Source: Nocardiopsis kunsanensis DSM 44524 (GTDB lineage Bacteria; Actinomycetota; Actinomycetes; Streptosporangiales; Streptosporangiaceae). Taken from it: a stretch of 36,675 bases of DNA. The stretch lies in NCBI RefSeq assembly GCF_000340965.1, contig NZ_ANAY01000047.1, forward strand, positions 1 through 36,675, written 5' to 3'. Positions 14,550-22,059 of the stretch are shown one piece after another. The notes under the pieces were generated by a model, which saw nothing but the letters and a program-made list of their open reading frames with translations, was not told where the DNA came from and did no database searches. The translations under genes and the position numbers were made by a program. Every line of letters starts with the position of its first letter. The first letter of the stretch is position 1.

Positions 14550-16358
14550 TCAGTCCCGCCAGGAGACGGTGTCGTCGGGGCCGACACGGTTGTCGCCGGT
14601 CTCCCACTCGGCCGTGCCGTCCTCGTCGACCCGGACGAGTTTCCATTCGTCCTCGTCGGAGACGGGGACGGTACCGCTCCAGACGGGATAGGTCTCCTCG
14701 TCGGTCTCCAGGGCCACGCCGGCGGCGGGGTCCCAGGAGCCGAGTTCGGCCGTGGAACCGACCACGTACACGGTCTGGCCGGGGACGGTCCGGACCGTGG
14801 CCTCGAGGGTCCCGTCGTCGGGGGCGTCGGTGGGCCCGGGTTCCCCGGGGCCCGTGCTGCCGGTGTGCAGGGCCACCGCACCGTCGGCGGGCACGGTGGC
14901 CTGCACCTGTCCGCCGGAGACGGTGACGGTGCCCGGACCTGCGGCGTTGGTGTACTCGCCGTCGGGCAGGGAGGTCTCCGAGTCGAGGTCCCACTCGGAG
15001 CCGCTGGCGTTGAAGGCCGCGAAGCCTTCCGCACCGCGGTCGAAGGCCACCCGGGCCCGGCCGTCCCGGGCCCGCTCCTCCAGCCCGGTGCCGGCCGTGG
15101 CGGTGCGGAAGGCCGCCATCCCGGCGACCGTCTCGTGCCGGTGGTCGCAGGTCCATCCCGAGGAACCGTCGCAGTCGGCGTCCTCGGTGATCGCCCCGGC
15201 CGGGTTGCCCTCTTCCGCGCCGGTGTCGGGCGGGCCCTGGGCGTCGTTGCCGCCGAAGTCGTAACCCGACATCACCTTGGGCGTGCCGTAGGGGTGGGCG
15301 AGCATGAACGCGGTGGCCAGGTAGTACCGCTCACCGTCCTTGTAGGTCAGGATCGGGTCGGAGCGCTGGGTGTCGTGGTTGTCGACGAAGACGACGGCTT
15401 CGTCCGAGGTCAGTCCGCCGTGGTCGGGCATCTCGGTGAGGTCGGCGATGGAGCCGTCGGCGAACCGGTCGGACAGGTCGCGGTGGTAGTCGAAGTTCGT
15501 GATCTGGCCGTGGTCGGTGTAGTCGGTGTAGGGGATGGTGCCGTCCCCGATGACCTCGTGGTAGACGTGCGGTCGGCCGCCCCATCCGGGTACGTCGTCG
15601 AGTTGGGAGAAGACGGCGTCCACGTGTTCGACCTGCACGTGTTTGGTGGCGTCCACGCGGAACCCGCCCACGCCCATGCCGATGAGCCCGTTGAGGTACT
15701 GCACGAGACGGTCCTGGACGTAGCCGCTTCCGGTGTCCAGGTCGGACAGGCCGAGGAGTTCACACTCCTGGATCTGTTGCCGGTCGTTCCAGTCGGTGAT
15801 CTCTTCGTAGCAGGGGCCGAAGTCGTTCTCCCGGCTGTAGCCGTACTCGCCGTCCCCGTACAGGTCGGGGTACTCGTACTTGCTCCACTCGGTGCCGTTG
15901 CTGCCGGTTCCGGCCTCGGGTCCGGTCATGTGGTTGATCACGGCGTCGACGTAGATGCGCACACCGTTGTCTGCGCAGGTGTCGACCATGCCCTGGAAGT
16001 CCTCGGCGGTGCCGCGCCGGGTGTTGTCCAGCTGGTAGGAGACGGGTTGGTAGTCCTGCCACCAGGGGTAGTGGGCTCCCTCGTCGTACTCGACGACCAC
16101 GTGTTCCTGGGGCGGGGAGACCTGGACCCCGGTGAAGCCCTGGGGGCCGAGGAAGGTCTCGCACTCGTCGGCGACGGCGTCCCAGCTCCATTGGAAGAGG
16201 TGGACGAGGGTTCCGTCCTCGGGGGTCTGCTGTACCTGCGGAGCCTGCTGTTGTGAGGTGGGTTGCGCCTCGCTCGGGGCGGAGGGGCCCGAGACCGCCA
16301 TCAGCCCGGCCCCGAGGGCCAGGGCTCCGGCGATCGCGCCGATCCGGAGGGTTCTCAT
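14550..16358 (-). CDS. Secreted alpha-amylase (GH13) with C-terminal CBM20
   Basis: A 602-residue extracellular starch-degrading enzyme. A signal peptide (about residues 1-33; RIGAIAGALALGAGLMAVSG) is followed by the GH13 barrel (beginning GTLVHLFQWSWD). The catalytic residues are visible: nucleophile Asp236 in GFRVDATKH, acid/base Glu268 in YHEVIGDG and Asp329 in FVDNHDTQR. A Thr/Pro/Gly linker (TGSTGPGEPGPTDAPDD) leads to a CBM20 starch-binding domain (VYVVGSTAELGSWDP ... EWETGDNRV). The layout matches the Streptomyces-type GH13 subfamily. The ATG at 16358 follows AAGGAG at 6 nt; an upstream in-frame ATG lacks a ribosome site. Expression is probably controlled by the palindrome at 16414-16432. 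Confidence 0.95.
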   Translation of the reverse strand: MRTLRIGAIAGALALGAGLMAVSGPSAPSEAQPTSQQQAPQVQQTPEDGTLVHLFQWSWDAVADECETFLGPQGFTGVQVSPPQEHVVVEYDEGAHYPWWQDYQPVSYQLDNTRRGTAEDFQGMVDTCADNGVRIYVDAVINHMTGPEAGTGSNGTEWSKYEYPDLYGDGEYGYSRENDFGPCYEEITDWNDRQQIQECELLGLSDLDTGSGYVQDRLVQYLNGLIGMGVGGFRVDATKHVQVEHVDAVFSQLDDVPGWGGRPHVYHEVIGDGTIPYTDYTDHGQITNFDYHRDLSDRFADGSIADLTEMPDHGGLTSDEAVVFVDNHDTQRSDPILTYKDGERYYLATAFMLAHPYGTPKVMSGYDFGGNDAQGPPDTGAEEGNPAGAITEDADCDGSSGWTCDHRHETVAGMAAFRTATAGTGLEERARDGRARVAFDRGAEGFAAFNASGSEWDLDSETSLPDGEYTNAAGPGTVTVSGGQVQATVPADGAVALHTGSTGPGEPGPTDAPDDGTLEATVRTVPGQTVYVVGSTAELGSWDPAAGVALETDEETYPVWSGTVPVSDEDEWKLVRVDEDGTAEWETGDNRVGPDDTVSWRD

Positions 16359-16413
16359 CGTGCGCTCCTTCGGGAGATGGGCGCCGGGGGCGGTACCACC
16401 CCCGACGTCGTTT

Positions 16414-16432
16414 ACTTGCAGAGTTTGCAAGT
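16414..16432 (-). promoter_or_regulatory. Palindromic operator of the amylase gene (MalR/LacI-type candidate)
   Basis: ACTTGCA-gagtt-TGCAAGT is a perfect 7-bp inverted repeat about 55 bp upstream of the amylase start, in an otherwise rare AT-rich patch. TTGCAAG-type repeats are known upstream of maltose and amylase genes in Streptomyces, where LacI-family MalR/Reg1 repressors act. The assignment to MalR here is inference. Confidence 0.6.
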
Positions 16433-16526
16433 ATTTACGCGCGAGTGACGAAGGTAACAGAACGATGCGCCCCTGTGAACGGGTGAACTCTCATGAAAAT
16501 CCGCGCAAGCGCGCGCAAGAAGAACG

Positions 16527-16560
16527 GGGGTGGCACGGACCTGCGGGTCCGTGCCACCCC
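16527..16560 (-). terminator. Terminator of the small membrane protein gene
   Basis: A perfect 15-bp stem (GGGGTGGCACGGACC and its complement) with a TGCG loop. On the minus strand it is followed by the pyrimidine-rich CCGTTCTTCTTGC. Confidence 0.8.
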
Positions 16561-16605
16561 GTCGGGAGAGGTCCGCGCGGCGTGCGGGCACCGCGCGGGC
16601 GGGCT

Positions 16606-16944
16606 TCACCAGAAGACGGCGATACCGATGTTGAGGACACCGAGCACACCGGCGACCGTAGCGAGCTTCGTGGCCGGGTTGCGCTTGTTGATGAAGGCGA
16701 CGACCACGACCGCCAGGGCGATGACCAGCTTGATACCGATCTTGATGTGGTTGACGTCGGCGAGGTCGCCCATCTCCTGCACGCCCACGAGCAGGAGGCC
16801 GCTGACGAGCTGCAGGAGGGAGCTGTGCAGCAGGACCTTGACCGACTTCCCGTTGTCGGTCATCAGCTGCATGAGCACACCGGCCAGGATGCCCGCGAGC
16901 CCGATCATGTGCAGGAAGAGGAGGAAGGATGCGAGGATGCTCAT
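16606..16944 (-). CDS. Small four-helix membrane protein, function unknown
   Basis: A 112-residue protein made almost wholly of hydrophobic helices at about residues 3-27, 39-56, 67-86 and 93-111. Short polar loops (MTDNGKSVK, QEMGDLADVN, INKRNPATK) separate them. It resembles small conserved actinobacterial integral membrane proteins. I do not recognise a function. The ATG at 16944 has no Shine-Dalgarno; a TAGTCT -10 box ends 6 nt before it, so the mRNA is probably leaderless. A strong palindrome overlaps this promoter. The gene is single, with its own terminator. Confidence 0.75.
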   Translation of the reverse strand: MSILASFLLFLHMIGLAGILAGVLMQLMTDNGKSVKVLLHSSLLQLVSGLLLVGVQEMGDLADVNHIKIGIKLVIALAVVVVAFINKRNPATKLATVAGVLGVLNIGIAVFW

Positions 16945-16953
16945 GCGCCCAGA

Positions 16954-16972
16954 CTACTACGCCACGTAGTAG
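16954..16972 (-). promoter_or_regulatory. Palindromic operator over the membrane-protein promoter
   Basis: CTACTACG-CCA-CGTAGTAG is a perfect 8-bp inverted repeat lying over the -10 element of the 112-aa membrane protein gene. It looks like a TetR- or MarR-type operator, but the regulator is unknown. Confidence 0.5.
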
Positions 16973-17073
16973 CTGTGGGAGCCGTCCTGCCGAGGTGTGA
17001 ACACACGGGCGCCGAGGACGCAACGCTCGCAACAGGACCGCACGCCCCGGAGCGGGCCCCACCGTTACAGACC

Positions 17074-17697
17074 CTAGCGCCCCAACAGCACCCCACGGCG
17101 GCGCCAGAGCATCCATACGAACAGGGCCACGAGCCCCGCCCCCGCCACGCGCAACAGGTGCTCGCCCCCGGCCGCACCCGCGAGGTCGGCGCCCCGGCCC
17201 TCCTCGACCACCGCAAGGTTCTCGGTCGCACACGCGGCGGGTTCGGTCTCGCGCTCCAGCAGCAGACACGCGGTGCTGCCCAACTGCCGCCCGGGGCGCG
17301 TGCCCCCGTCCAGGCGCGCCGTCACGGTGTACTCGGCGCTCTCCCCCGGAGGCAGTTCCACCACCCAATTGGCGATGTTCTGCTCGATCACCCCCTCGTC
17401 CCCCGCGGAGACGAGCTCCATGCCGTCGGGCACGTGCTGGGCGAGGAGTGCCTGGTCCACCGGCCGGTCGCCGCTGTTGTCCACGGTGAGGTCGAACGTG
17501 ACCTCCTCCCCCGGGCCGACCGGCCCATCGACCCCGTCGATCGAGACCCCCACCGGCGGCGACCCGCCCCCGTCCGGGCCCTCGTGCCCGTCGGGGGCCG
17601 CCGCCACCGGGCCAGAGGCCGAGATCAGGAGCCCCGTCGCGCCCACTCCGACCCAGCCGGCCACCGGGTTCCAGTTCTTCTGCGCGATCCGAGCCAT
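17074..17697 (-). CDS. Secreted, C-terminally anchored DUF11-like protein
   Basis: A 207-residue exported protein. An N-terminal signal (WVGVGATGLLISASGPVAAA, ending near residue 34) is followed by a Gly/Asp/Pro-rich stretch. One DUF11-like Ig-type domain follows (GEEVTFDLTVDNSGDRPVDQ ... NWVVELPPGESAEYTVTARL). The end is a transmembrane segment (GAGLVALFVWMLW) with the basic tail RRRGVLLGR. There is no LPXTG motif, so the last helix is the anchor. Several Cys in the outer part (STACLLLE, AACATEN) could form a disulfide. The ATG at 17697 is set by AGGAGG 7 nt upstream; an earlier ATG lacks a ribosome site. The binding partner and role are unknown. Confidence 0.75.
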   Translation of the reverse strand: MARIAQKNWNPVAGWVGVGATGLLISASGPVAAAPDGHEGPDGGGSPPVGVSIDGVDGPVGPGEEVTFDLTVDNSGDRPVDQALLAQHVPDGMELVSAGDEGVIEQNIANWVVELPPGESAEYTVTARLDGGTRPGRQLGSTACLLLERETEPAACATENLAVVEEGRGADLAGAAGGEHLLRVAGAGLVALFVWMLWRRRGVLLGR

Positions 17698-17919
17698 CCT
17701 GCGCCTCCTGTCCTCAGCACTGCGAACAGGACCAGACAACTATGGGTGCACCGATCCGCACCTCCGGTGACACGCGCCGCCGCCAGAAGTCTTGCTCTTG
17801 CCCCACCACCTTGAGCACCTGTGTCCGCATTCGGACACTTTCGAGCGGCCCCAGCCGCTCCGTGTGCGCTCCGGGCGTGGCATGCTTCCACGGTCGACCA
17901 CCGACCCCCTGGAGGCACA

Positions 17920-18492
17920 GTGCGCACCCTGACCTACTTCGTGGCCCTCACCCTGGACGGATTCGTCTGCGCACCCGACGGCACGTTCGACTTCTTCCCG
18001 GAGAGCCCGGAGATCGGCGAACACCTGACCCGCTGCTGGCCCGAGCTGGTGCCCTCCCACCTCCGGGCCCGCTTCGGCATCGACGCGCCCAACCGCAGCT
18101 TCGACACGATGCTCCAGGGCCGGGGCTCCTACCAGGTCGGCCTCGACGCGGGCGTGAGCAGCCCCTACGGGCACATGCGCGAGTACGTCTTCTCCCGCTC
18201 CCTGCGCTACGACGTCGACCCGAACGTGACCGTGGTGGCCTCCGACCCACTCACCACGGTGCGCGAACTCAAACAGGAGGAAGGGCTCGGCATCTGCCTG
18301 GTGGGCGGCCCCACCGTCGCCGGCGTGCTGCTTCCCGAGATCGACGAGCTCCTGCTCAAGCGCTACCCCGTGGTGGCCGGCTCGGGACGGCCGCTCTTCG
18401 AGCACGGCTTCGAACCGCAGGCGTTCCGGCGGGTGGAGAGCACCGTGTTCGCCGACGGCAGTGACTACACCCTCTTCCGCAGAGCCGGGTAG
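17920..18492 (+). CDS. Dihydrofolate reductase / RibD C-terminal fold protein
   Basis: A 190-residue NADPH-dependent reductase-fold protein (RibD C-terminal domain family). It opens with RTLTYFVALTLDGFVCAPDG, the typical first strand of DHFR-like proteins. GRGSYQVGLDAG is the family's GRxTYE-like segment, and LGICLVGGPTVAGVLLPEID is the nucleotide-binding GG motif region. The GTG at 17920 follows GGAGG at 4-5 nt. True folate reductases are better conserved, so the substrate is unknown. It stands alone, divergent from the DUF11 gene and upstream of glnA2. Confidence 0.85.
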   Translation: MRTLTYFVALTLDGFVCAPDGTFDFFPESPEIGEHLTRCWPELVPSHLRARFGIDAPNRSFDTMLQGRGSYQVGLDAGVSSPYGHMREYVFSRSLRYDVDPNVTVVASDPLTTVRELKQEEGLGICLVGGPTVAGVLLPEIDELLLKRYPVVAGSGRPLFEHGFEPQAFRRVESTVFADGSDYTLFRRAG

Positions 18493-18550
18493 GACGCCGG
18501 GGTCCCGGTCGTCCCGGTACGGGCCGTGGCGATTCGCCCCGCACGGTGGA

Positions 18551-18567
18551 GGTGAGGCACCCTTACC
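18551..18567. promoter_or_regulatory. Inverted repeat upstream of glnA2 (iron-box-like)
   Basis: GGTGAGG-cac-CCTTACC pairs at 6 of 7 positions. The left half fits the IdeR/DmdR pattern AGGnnAGnC, the right half only partly. It is a candidate operator only. Confidence 0.25.
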
Positions 18568-18734
18568 GCAGGCCACCCCGTGTGCGGAGGGGGCACGGAA
18601 CCGGCAGGGTCACCTGCGGTCCGGAAACCCGGCGGAAATATCCACACGGCAGACTGGCGATGGGACACGGGGGCCGGCTGCCCGCACCCCCGTGCGCCAG
18701 CCACCCGGACGACCGGCATCGAGGAAGGTTGAAC

Positions 18735-20096
18735 GTGAATCGACAGCAGGAATTCGTGCTCCGCACACTGGAGGAGCGCGACATCCGGTTCGTGCGGCTG
18801 TGGTTCACCGACGTGCTCGGGTACCTCAAGTCCGTGGCGATCGCCCCCGCCGAACTGGAGGCCGCCTTCTCCGAGGGCATCGGTTTCGACGGTTCGGCCA
18901 TCGAGGGTTTCGCGCGGGTCTACGAGGCCGACATGCTCGCCCAGCCCGACCCCTCGACCTTCCAGCCCCTGCCCTGGCGCGACGAACCGCACGGTACCGC
19001 GCGCATGTACTGCGACATCCTGATGCCCGACGGCTCCCCCTCGCCCGCCGACCCGCGCCACGTGCTCAAGCGCCAGCTCGGCAAGGCCTCCGACCTCGGG
19101 TTCACGTTCTACACCCACCCCGAGATCGAGTTCTACCTGCTCAAGAAGATGCCCGAGCACGGGGAGCACCCCGAACCCAACGACCTGGGCGGGTACTTCG
19201 ACCACACGCCGCACAACAGCGCGCACGACTTCCGGCGCAACGCCATCAACATGCTCGAGGCGATGGGCATATCGGTGGAGTTCAGCCACCACGAGGCCGG
19301 CCCGGGCCAGCAGGAGATCGACCTGCGTTACGCCGATGCGCTCACCACCGCCGACAACATCATGACCTTCCGGCTCGTCATGAAGGAAGTGGCGATGGAG
19401 CAGGGTGTCTACGCCACCTTCATGCCCAAGCCCTTCACCGAGTACCCGGGCTCGGGTATGCACACCCACCTGTCGCTGTTCGAGGGCGACCGCAACGCCT
19501 TCTACGAGCCCGGCGCGGAGTACCAGCTGTCCAAGGTCGGCCGGGGCTTCATCGCGGGCCTGTTGCGGCACGCCGACGAGATCACGGCCGTGACCAACCA
19601 GTGGGTCAACTCCTACAAGCGCCTGTGGGACGACCCGGCCGCATCGGCCGGTGCCGGCGGGGAGGCACCCGCCTACATCTGCTGGGGACACAACAACCGC
19701 TCCGCGCTGGTGCGGGTTCCCATGTACAAGCCGGGCAAGTCCAACTCGAGCAGGATCGAGATCCGCTCCCTGGATTCCTCCTGCAACCCCTACCTCGCCT
19801 ACGCGGTGATCCTGGCCGCCGGTCTCAAGGGCATCGAGGAGGGCTACGAGCTGCCCCCGGGCGCCGAGGACGACGTGTGGGCCCTGACCGATGCCGAACG
19901 TCGCGCGCTCGGGATCCGCCCCCTTCCGCAGAGTCTGGACGAGGCTCTGCGCATCATGGAGAACAGCGAACTGCTCGCCGAGGCCCTGGGGGAGCACGTC
20001 TTCGACTTCTTCCTGCGCAACAAGAAGGCGGAGTGGACCTCCTACCGTCGCCAGGTGACCCCCTACGAACTGCAGCGGTACCTGCCGACTCTCTGA
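18735..20096 (+). CDS. glnA2: GlnA2-type glutamine synthetase-like ligase (gamma-glutamylpolyamine synthetase)
   Basis: A 453-residue member of the glutamine synthetase superfamily. It keeps the ATP/glutamate fold motifs (GFDGSAIEGFARVYEADM, KPFTEYPGSGMHTH, NNRSALVRVP, SRIEIRSLDSSCNPYLA). It differs from GlnA at the adenylylation loop: aligned without gaps, Tyr402 of GlnA corresponds to Trp382 (EDDVWALTD), so GlnE should not modify it. The Streptomyces coelicolor GlnA2 orthologue has been reported to glutamylate polyamines rather than make glutamine. The GTG at 18735 follows GAGGAAGG at 6 nt. The same order (glnE then glnA2) occurs in Streptomyces. Substrate identity here is by homology only. 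Confidence 0.9.
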   Translation: MNRQQEFVLRTLEERDIRFVRLWFTDVLGYLKSVAIAPAELEAAFSEGIGFDGSAIEGFARVYEADMLAQPDPSTFQPLPWRDEPHGTARMYCDILMPDGSPSPADPRHVLKRQLGKASDLGFTFYTHPEIEFYLLKKMPEHGEHPEPNDLGGYFDHTPHNSAHDFRRNAINMLEAMGISVEFSHHEAGPGQQEIDLRYADALTTADNIMTFRLVMKEVAMEQGVYATFMPKPFTEYPGSGMHTHLSLFEGDRNAFYEPGAEYQLSKVGRGFIAGLLRHADEITAVTNQWVNSYKRLWDDPAASAGAGGEAPAYICWGHNNRSALVRVPMYKPGKSNSSRIEIRSLDSSCNPYLAYAVILAAGLKGIEEGYELPPGAEDDVWALTDAERRALGIRPLPQSLDEALRIMENSELLAEALGEHVFDFFLRNKKAEWTSYRRQVTPYELQRYLPTL

Positions 20097-20110
20097 GTGC
20101 CCTGTGCCCT

Positions 20111-20137
20111 CGGTCCCCGTCCGGCAGACGGGGACCG
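20111..20137 (+). terminator. Hairpin after glnA2
   Basis: A perfect 11-bp stem (CGGTCCCCGTC and its complement) with a 5-nt loop. A second inverted repeat, CCTTGTG with CACAAGG, follows at 20149-20170, close to the cstR promoter. Confidence 0.75.
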
Positions 20138-20181
20138 CACCTCTCGGGGCCTTGTGCCCCACCTCACAAGGAAAAGGGAAT

Positions 20182-20202
20182 GGGTACGCCCGGGGGTATG
20201 TT
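20182..20202 (+). promoter_or_regulatory. CsoR/CstR-type operator and -10 box of cstR
   Basis: The core TACGCCCGGGGGTA (20185-20198) is a G/C tract flanked by TA steps and symmetric at 12 of 14 positions, the style of CsoR-family operators. It overlaps a TATGTT -10 box (20197-20202) 22 nt before the cstR start, which implies autorepression. Confidence 0.6.
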
Positions 20203-20224
20203 GACGAGGGTGAGGTGATGACTG

Positions 20225-20494
20225 ATGGATTTGAAGCCGGAAATGGTTGGCGACGCACTCACCCGTCTGCGCCGCGCACAGGGGCAGTTGACCGGGGTGA
20301 TCGACATGATGGAGCAGGGCGAGGACTGCACCGAAGTGCTGCAGCAGCTCGCCGCGGTCTCGCGCGCCCTGGACCGGGCCGGGTTCAGGATCGTCTCCAG
20401 TGGGCTGCGCCATTGCAACGCCGTCCGTGATCGCGGCGAAGAGCCCGAAATGACCGAACAGGAGCTGGAGAAACTCTTCCTCGCCCTGGCCTGA
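20225..20494 (+). CDS. cstR: CstR-like persulfide-sensing repressor (CsoR family)
   Basis: An 89-residue all-helical DUF156/CsoR-family repressor. Copper sensors of this family use Cys-x24-His-x3-Cys. Here Cys35 and Cys64 are 29 apart, as in Staphylococcus aureus CstR (Cys31/Cys60), and the copper-ligand His position is Gly60. That pattern, plus the downstream sulfur genes, indicates a sensor of hydropolysulfide or persulfide rather than copper. Binding of sulfane sulfur should link the two Cys and release DNA. The ATG at 20225 follows GAGG (20212-20215). Operators lie before this gene and in the 166-bp gap before cstB. Confidence 0.85.
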   Translation: MDLKPEMVGDALTRLRRAQGQLTGVIDMMEQGEDCTEVLQQLAAVSRALDRAGFRIVSSGLRHCNAVRDRGEEPEMTEQELEKLFLALA

Positions 20495-20587
20495 CCCACT
20501 TCGGGACAGCCCTGGGCCACCCCGCCTTCGACACACCCTCCCCGGGGCCCTGCGCCGCCCGTACGCCCGCGGGGGTGCCCGCACCAT

Positions 20588-20610
20588 GTGGATACCCCGG
20601 GGGGATCCAC
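20588..20610. promoter_or_regulatory. CstR-type operator upstream of cstB (site 1)
   Basis: A 23-bp near-perfect palindrome: GTGGAT and ATCCAC arms flank an ACCCCGGGGGG-type tract. It lies 50-73 bp before the cstB start. Confidence 0.6.
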
Positions 20611-20620
20611 ACTTCCTGCA

Positions 20621-20634
20621 TACCCCCCGGAGTA
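20621..20634. promoter_or_regulatory. CstR-type operator upstream of cstB (site 2)
   Basis: TACCCCCCGGAGTA is a second TA-flanked G/C tract, symmetric at 10 of 14 positions. It abuts a possible -10 TACACA (20633-20638) before cstB. Confidence 0.5.
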
Positions 20635-20660
20635 CACAACGACCACGAAGGAGCACAAAT

Positions 20661-22034
20661 ATGATCCTGACCCAGTATTACCTCGACTGCCTCTCCCAGG
20701 CCTCGTACCTGATCGGTGACGAGACGACCGGGAAGGCCGTCGTCGTCGATCCCCGCATCGACGTGGACGAGTACCTCTCCGACGCCCGCTCGCAGGGACT
20801 CGACATCGTCGGGGTGATCAACACCCACCTGCACGCGGACTTCATCTCCGGACACTTCGAGATCGCCGAGCGCACCGGGGCCTGGATCGGGTACGGCAAG
20901 ACGGCCGAGGCGGAGTTCGACTTCCGGGCACTGGTCGAAGGCGAGCGCATCGGGCTGGGCGAGGTCGAGCTGGAAGTCCTGCACACGCCCGGACACACAC
21001 CCGAGTCCATCAGCCTCGTGGTGTACGAACGCGCGGGCGACGCGGCCCCCTACGGGGTCCTGACCGGGGACGCCCTCTTCATCGGCGACGTGGGCCGCCC
21101 CGACCTGGCCGCGTCCTTCGGGCACACCCCGGACGAGCTGGCGCCGAAACTCTACGACTCGGTGCACAACAAACTCATGGCCCTGCCCGACACCACGCGT
21201 CTGTTCCCCGGCCACGGCGCCGGCTCGGCGTGCGGCAAGAACATCTCCACTGAGCGGCAGTCCACGATCGGCGATCAGCGACGCACCAACTACGCGGTTC
21301 AGCCGATGAGCCAGGCGGAGTTCGTGGAACTGGTCCGGGAGGGCCAGGAGGCGATCCCGGCCTACTTCCCCTACGACGCTGCACGCAACCGGCAGCAGCG
21401 CGACCCGGTCGACCTCGGGGCACTCACGAAGCCGCTGGGGCTGGAGGAGTTCCTGCGTCTGCGTGCCGGGGGCGCGGTGGTCGTGGACGCCCGTGACCAC
21501 CAGTCCTTCTCCGCCGGGCACCTGCGCGGGGCCCTGAACGTGGGAATCGACGGCCGGTTCGCCGAGACCTCCGGGATGATGGTCGATCCTGAGAGCAGGA
21601 TCCTGGTCGTGGCCGCACCGGGACGGGAACAGGAGGTCGTGATGCGACTGGCACGGGTGGGCCTGGACCGGGTCGCCGGGCACCTCGAACACCCGGAGGC
21701 CGCCATGACCGCTGTCCCCGACGAGGTCACCCGGGCACCGCGGGTGGAGGCCACCGAGCTCGCCCGCCTCCTCGCGAGCGAGGCCCCTCCCGTGGTCGTG
21801 GACGTGCGCGGCTCGGCCGAGCGTGAGAGCGGTGTGATCGAGGGCTCGGTGCACATCCCCCTGGCACATGTGCCCGAACGCGGCGGGGAACTGCCCACCG
21901 ACCGCCCGGTGGTGGTGCACTGCGCGGGCGGTTACCGCTCCAGCGTTGCCGCCAGCCGCCTGCGCGCGCAGGGCCACACGCAGGTCGCCGACCTCATTGG
22001 CGGCTACCGGGCCTACCACCTGCTGTCCTCCTGA
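20661..22034 (+). CDS. cstB: Persulfide dioxygenase-sulfurtransferase fusion (CstB-like)
   Basis: A 457-residue cytosolic enzyme that oxidises low-molecular-weight persulfides and passes sulfur to form thiosulfate. The N-terminal non-heme Fe(II) metallo-beta-lactamase domain (1-about 240) has NTHLHADFISGH, HTPGHTPESISL and LTGDALFIGDVGRPDL. Next is a rhodanese-like domain (about 255-350) with no active-site Cys (VVAAPGREQE). A second rhodanese (about 360-457) has the catalytic Cys421 in VVHCAGGYRSS. This order, with a dead then a live rhodanese, matches S. aureus CstB. The ATG at 20661 follows AAGGAG at 7 nt. It lies in an operon with the next gene (25-bp gap). Confidence 0.92.
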   Translation: MILTQYYLDCLSQASYLIGDETTGKAVVVDPRIDVDEYLSDARSQGLDIVGVINTHLHADFISGHFEIAERTGAWIGYGKTAEAEFDFRALVEGERIGLGEVELEVLHTPGHTPESISLVVYERAGDAAPYGVLTGDALFIGDVGRPDLAASFGHTPDELAPKLYDSVHNKLMALPDTTRLFPGHGAGSACGKNISTERQSTIGDQRRTNYAVQPMSQAEFVELVREGQEAIPAYFPYDAARNRQQRDPVDLGALTKPLGLEEFLRLRAGGAVVVDARDHQSFSAGHLRGALNVGIDGRFAETSGMMVDPESRILVVAAPGREQEVVMRLARVGLDRVAGHLEHPEAAMTAVPDEVTRAPRVEATELARLLASEAPPVVVDVRGSAERESGVIEGSVHIPLAHVPERGGELPTDRPVVVHCAGGYRSSVAASRLRAQGHTQVADLIGGYRAYHLLSS

Positions 22035-22059
22035 ACCGCTCTGGAAACCGGAGTTCCTC

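Noticed and set aside
14865..16256. Plus-strand open frame opposite the amylase gene
   Set aside because: Antisense shadow; the amylase on the minus strand has all catalytic motifs.
20225..20494. Copper-sensing CsoR
   Set aside because: The His copper ligand is Gly60, and the neighbours are sulfur-handling enzymes rather than copper transporters.
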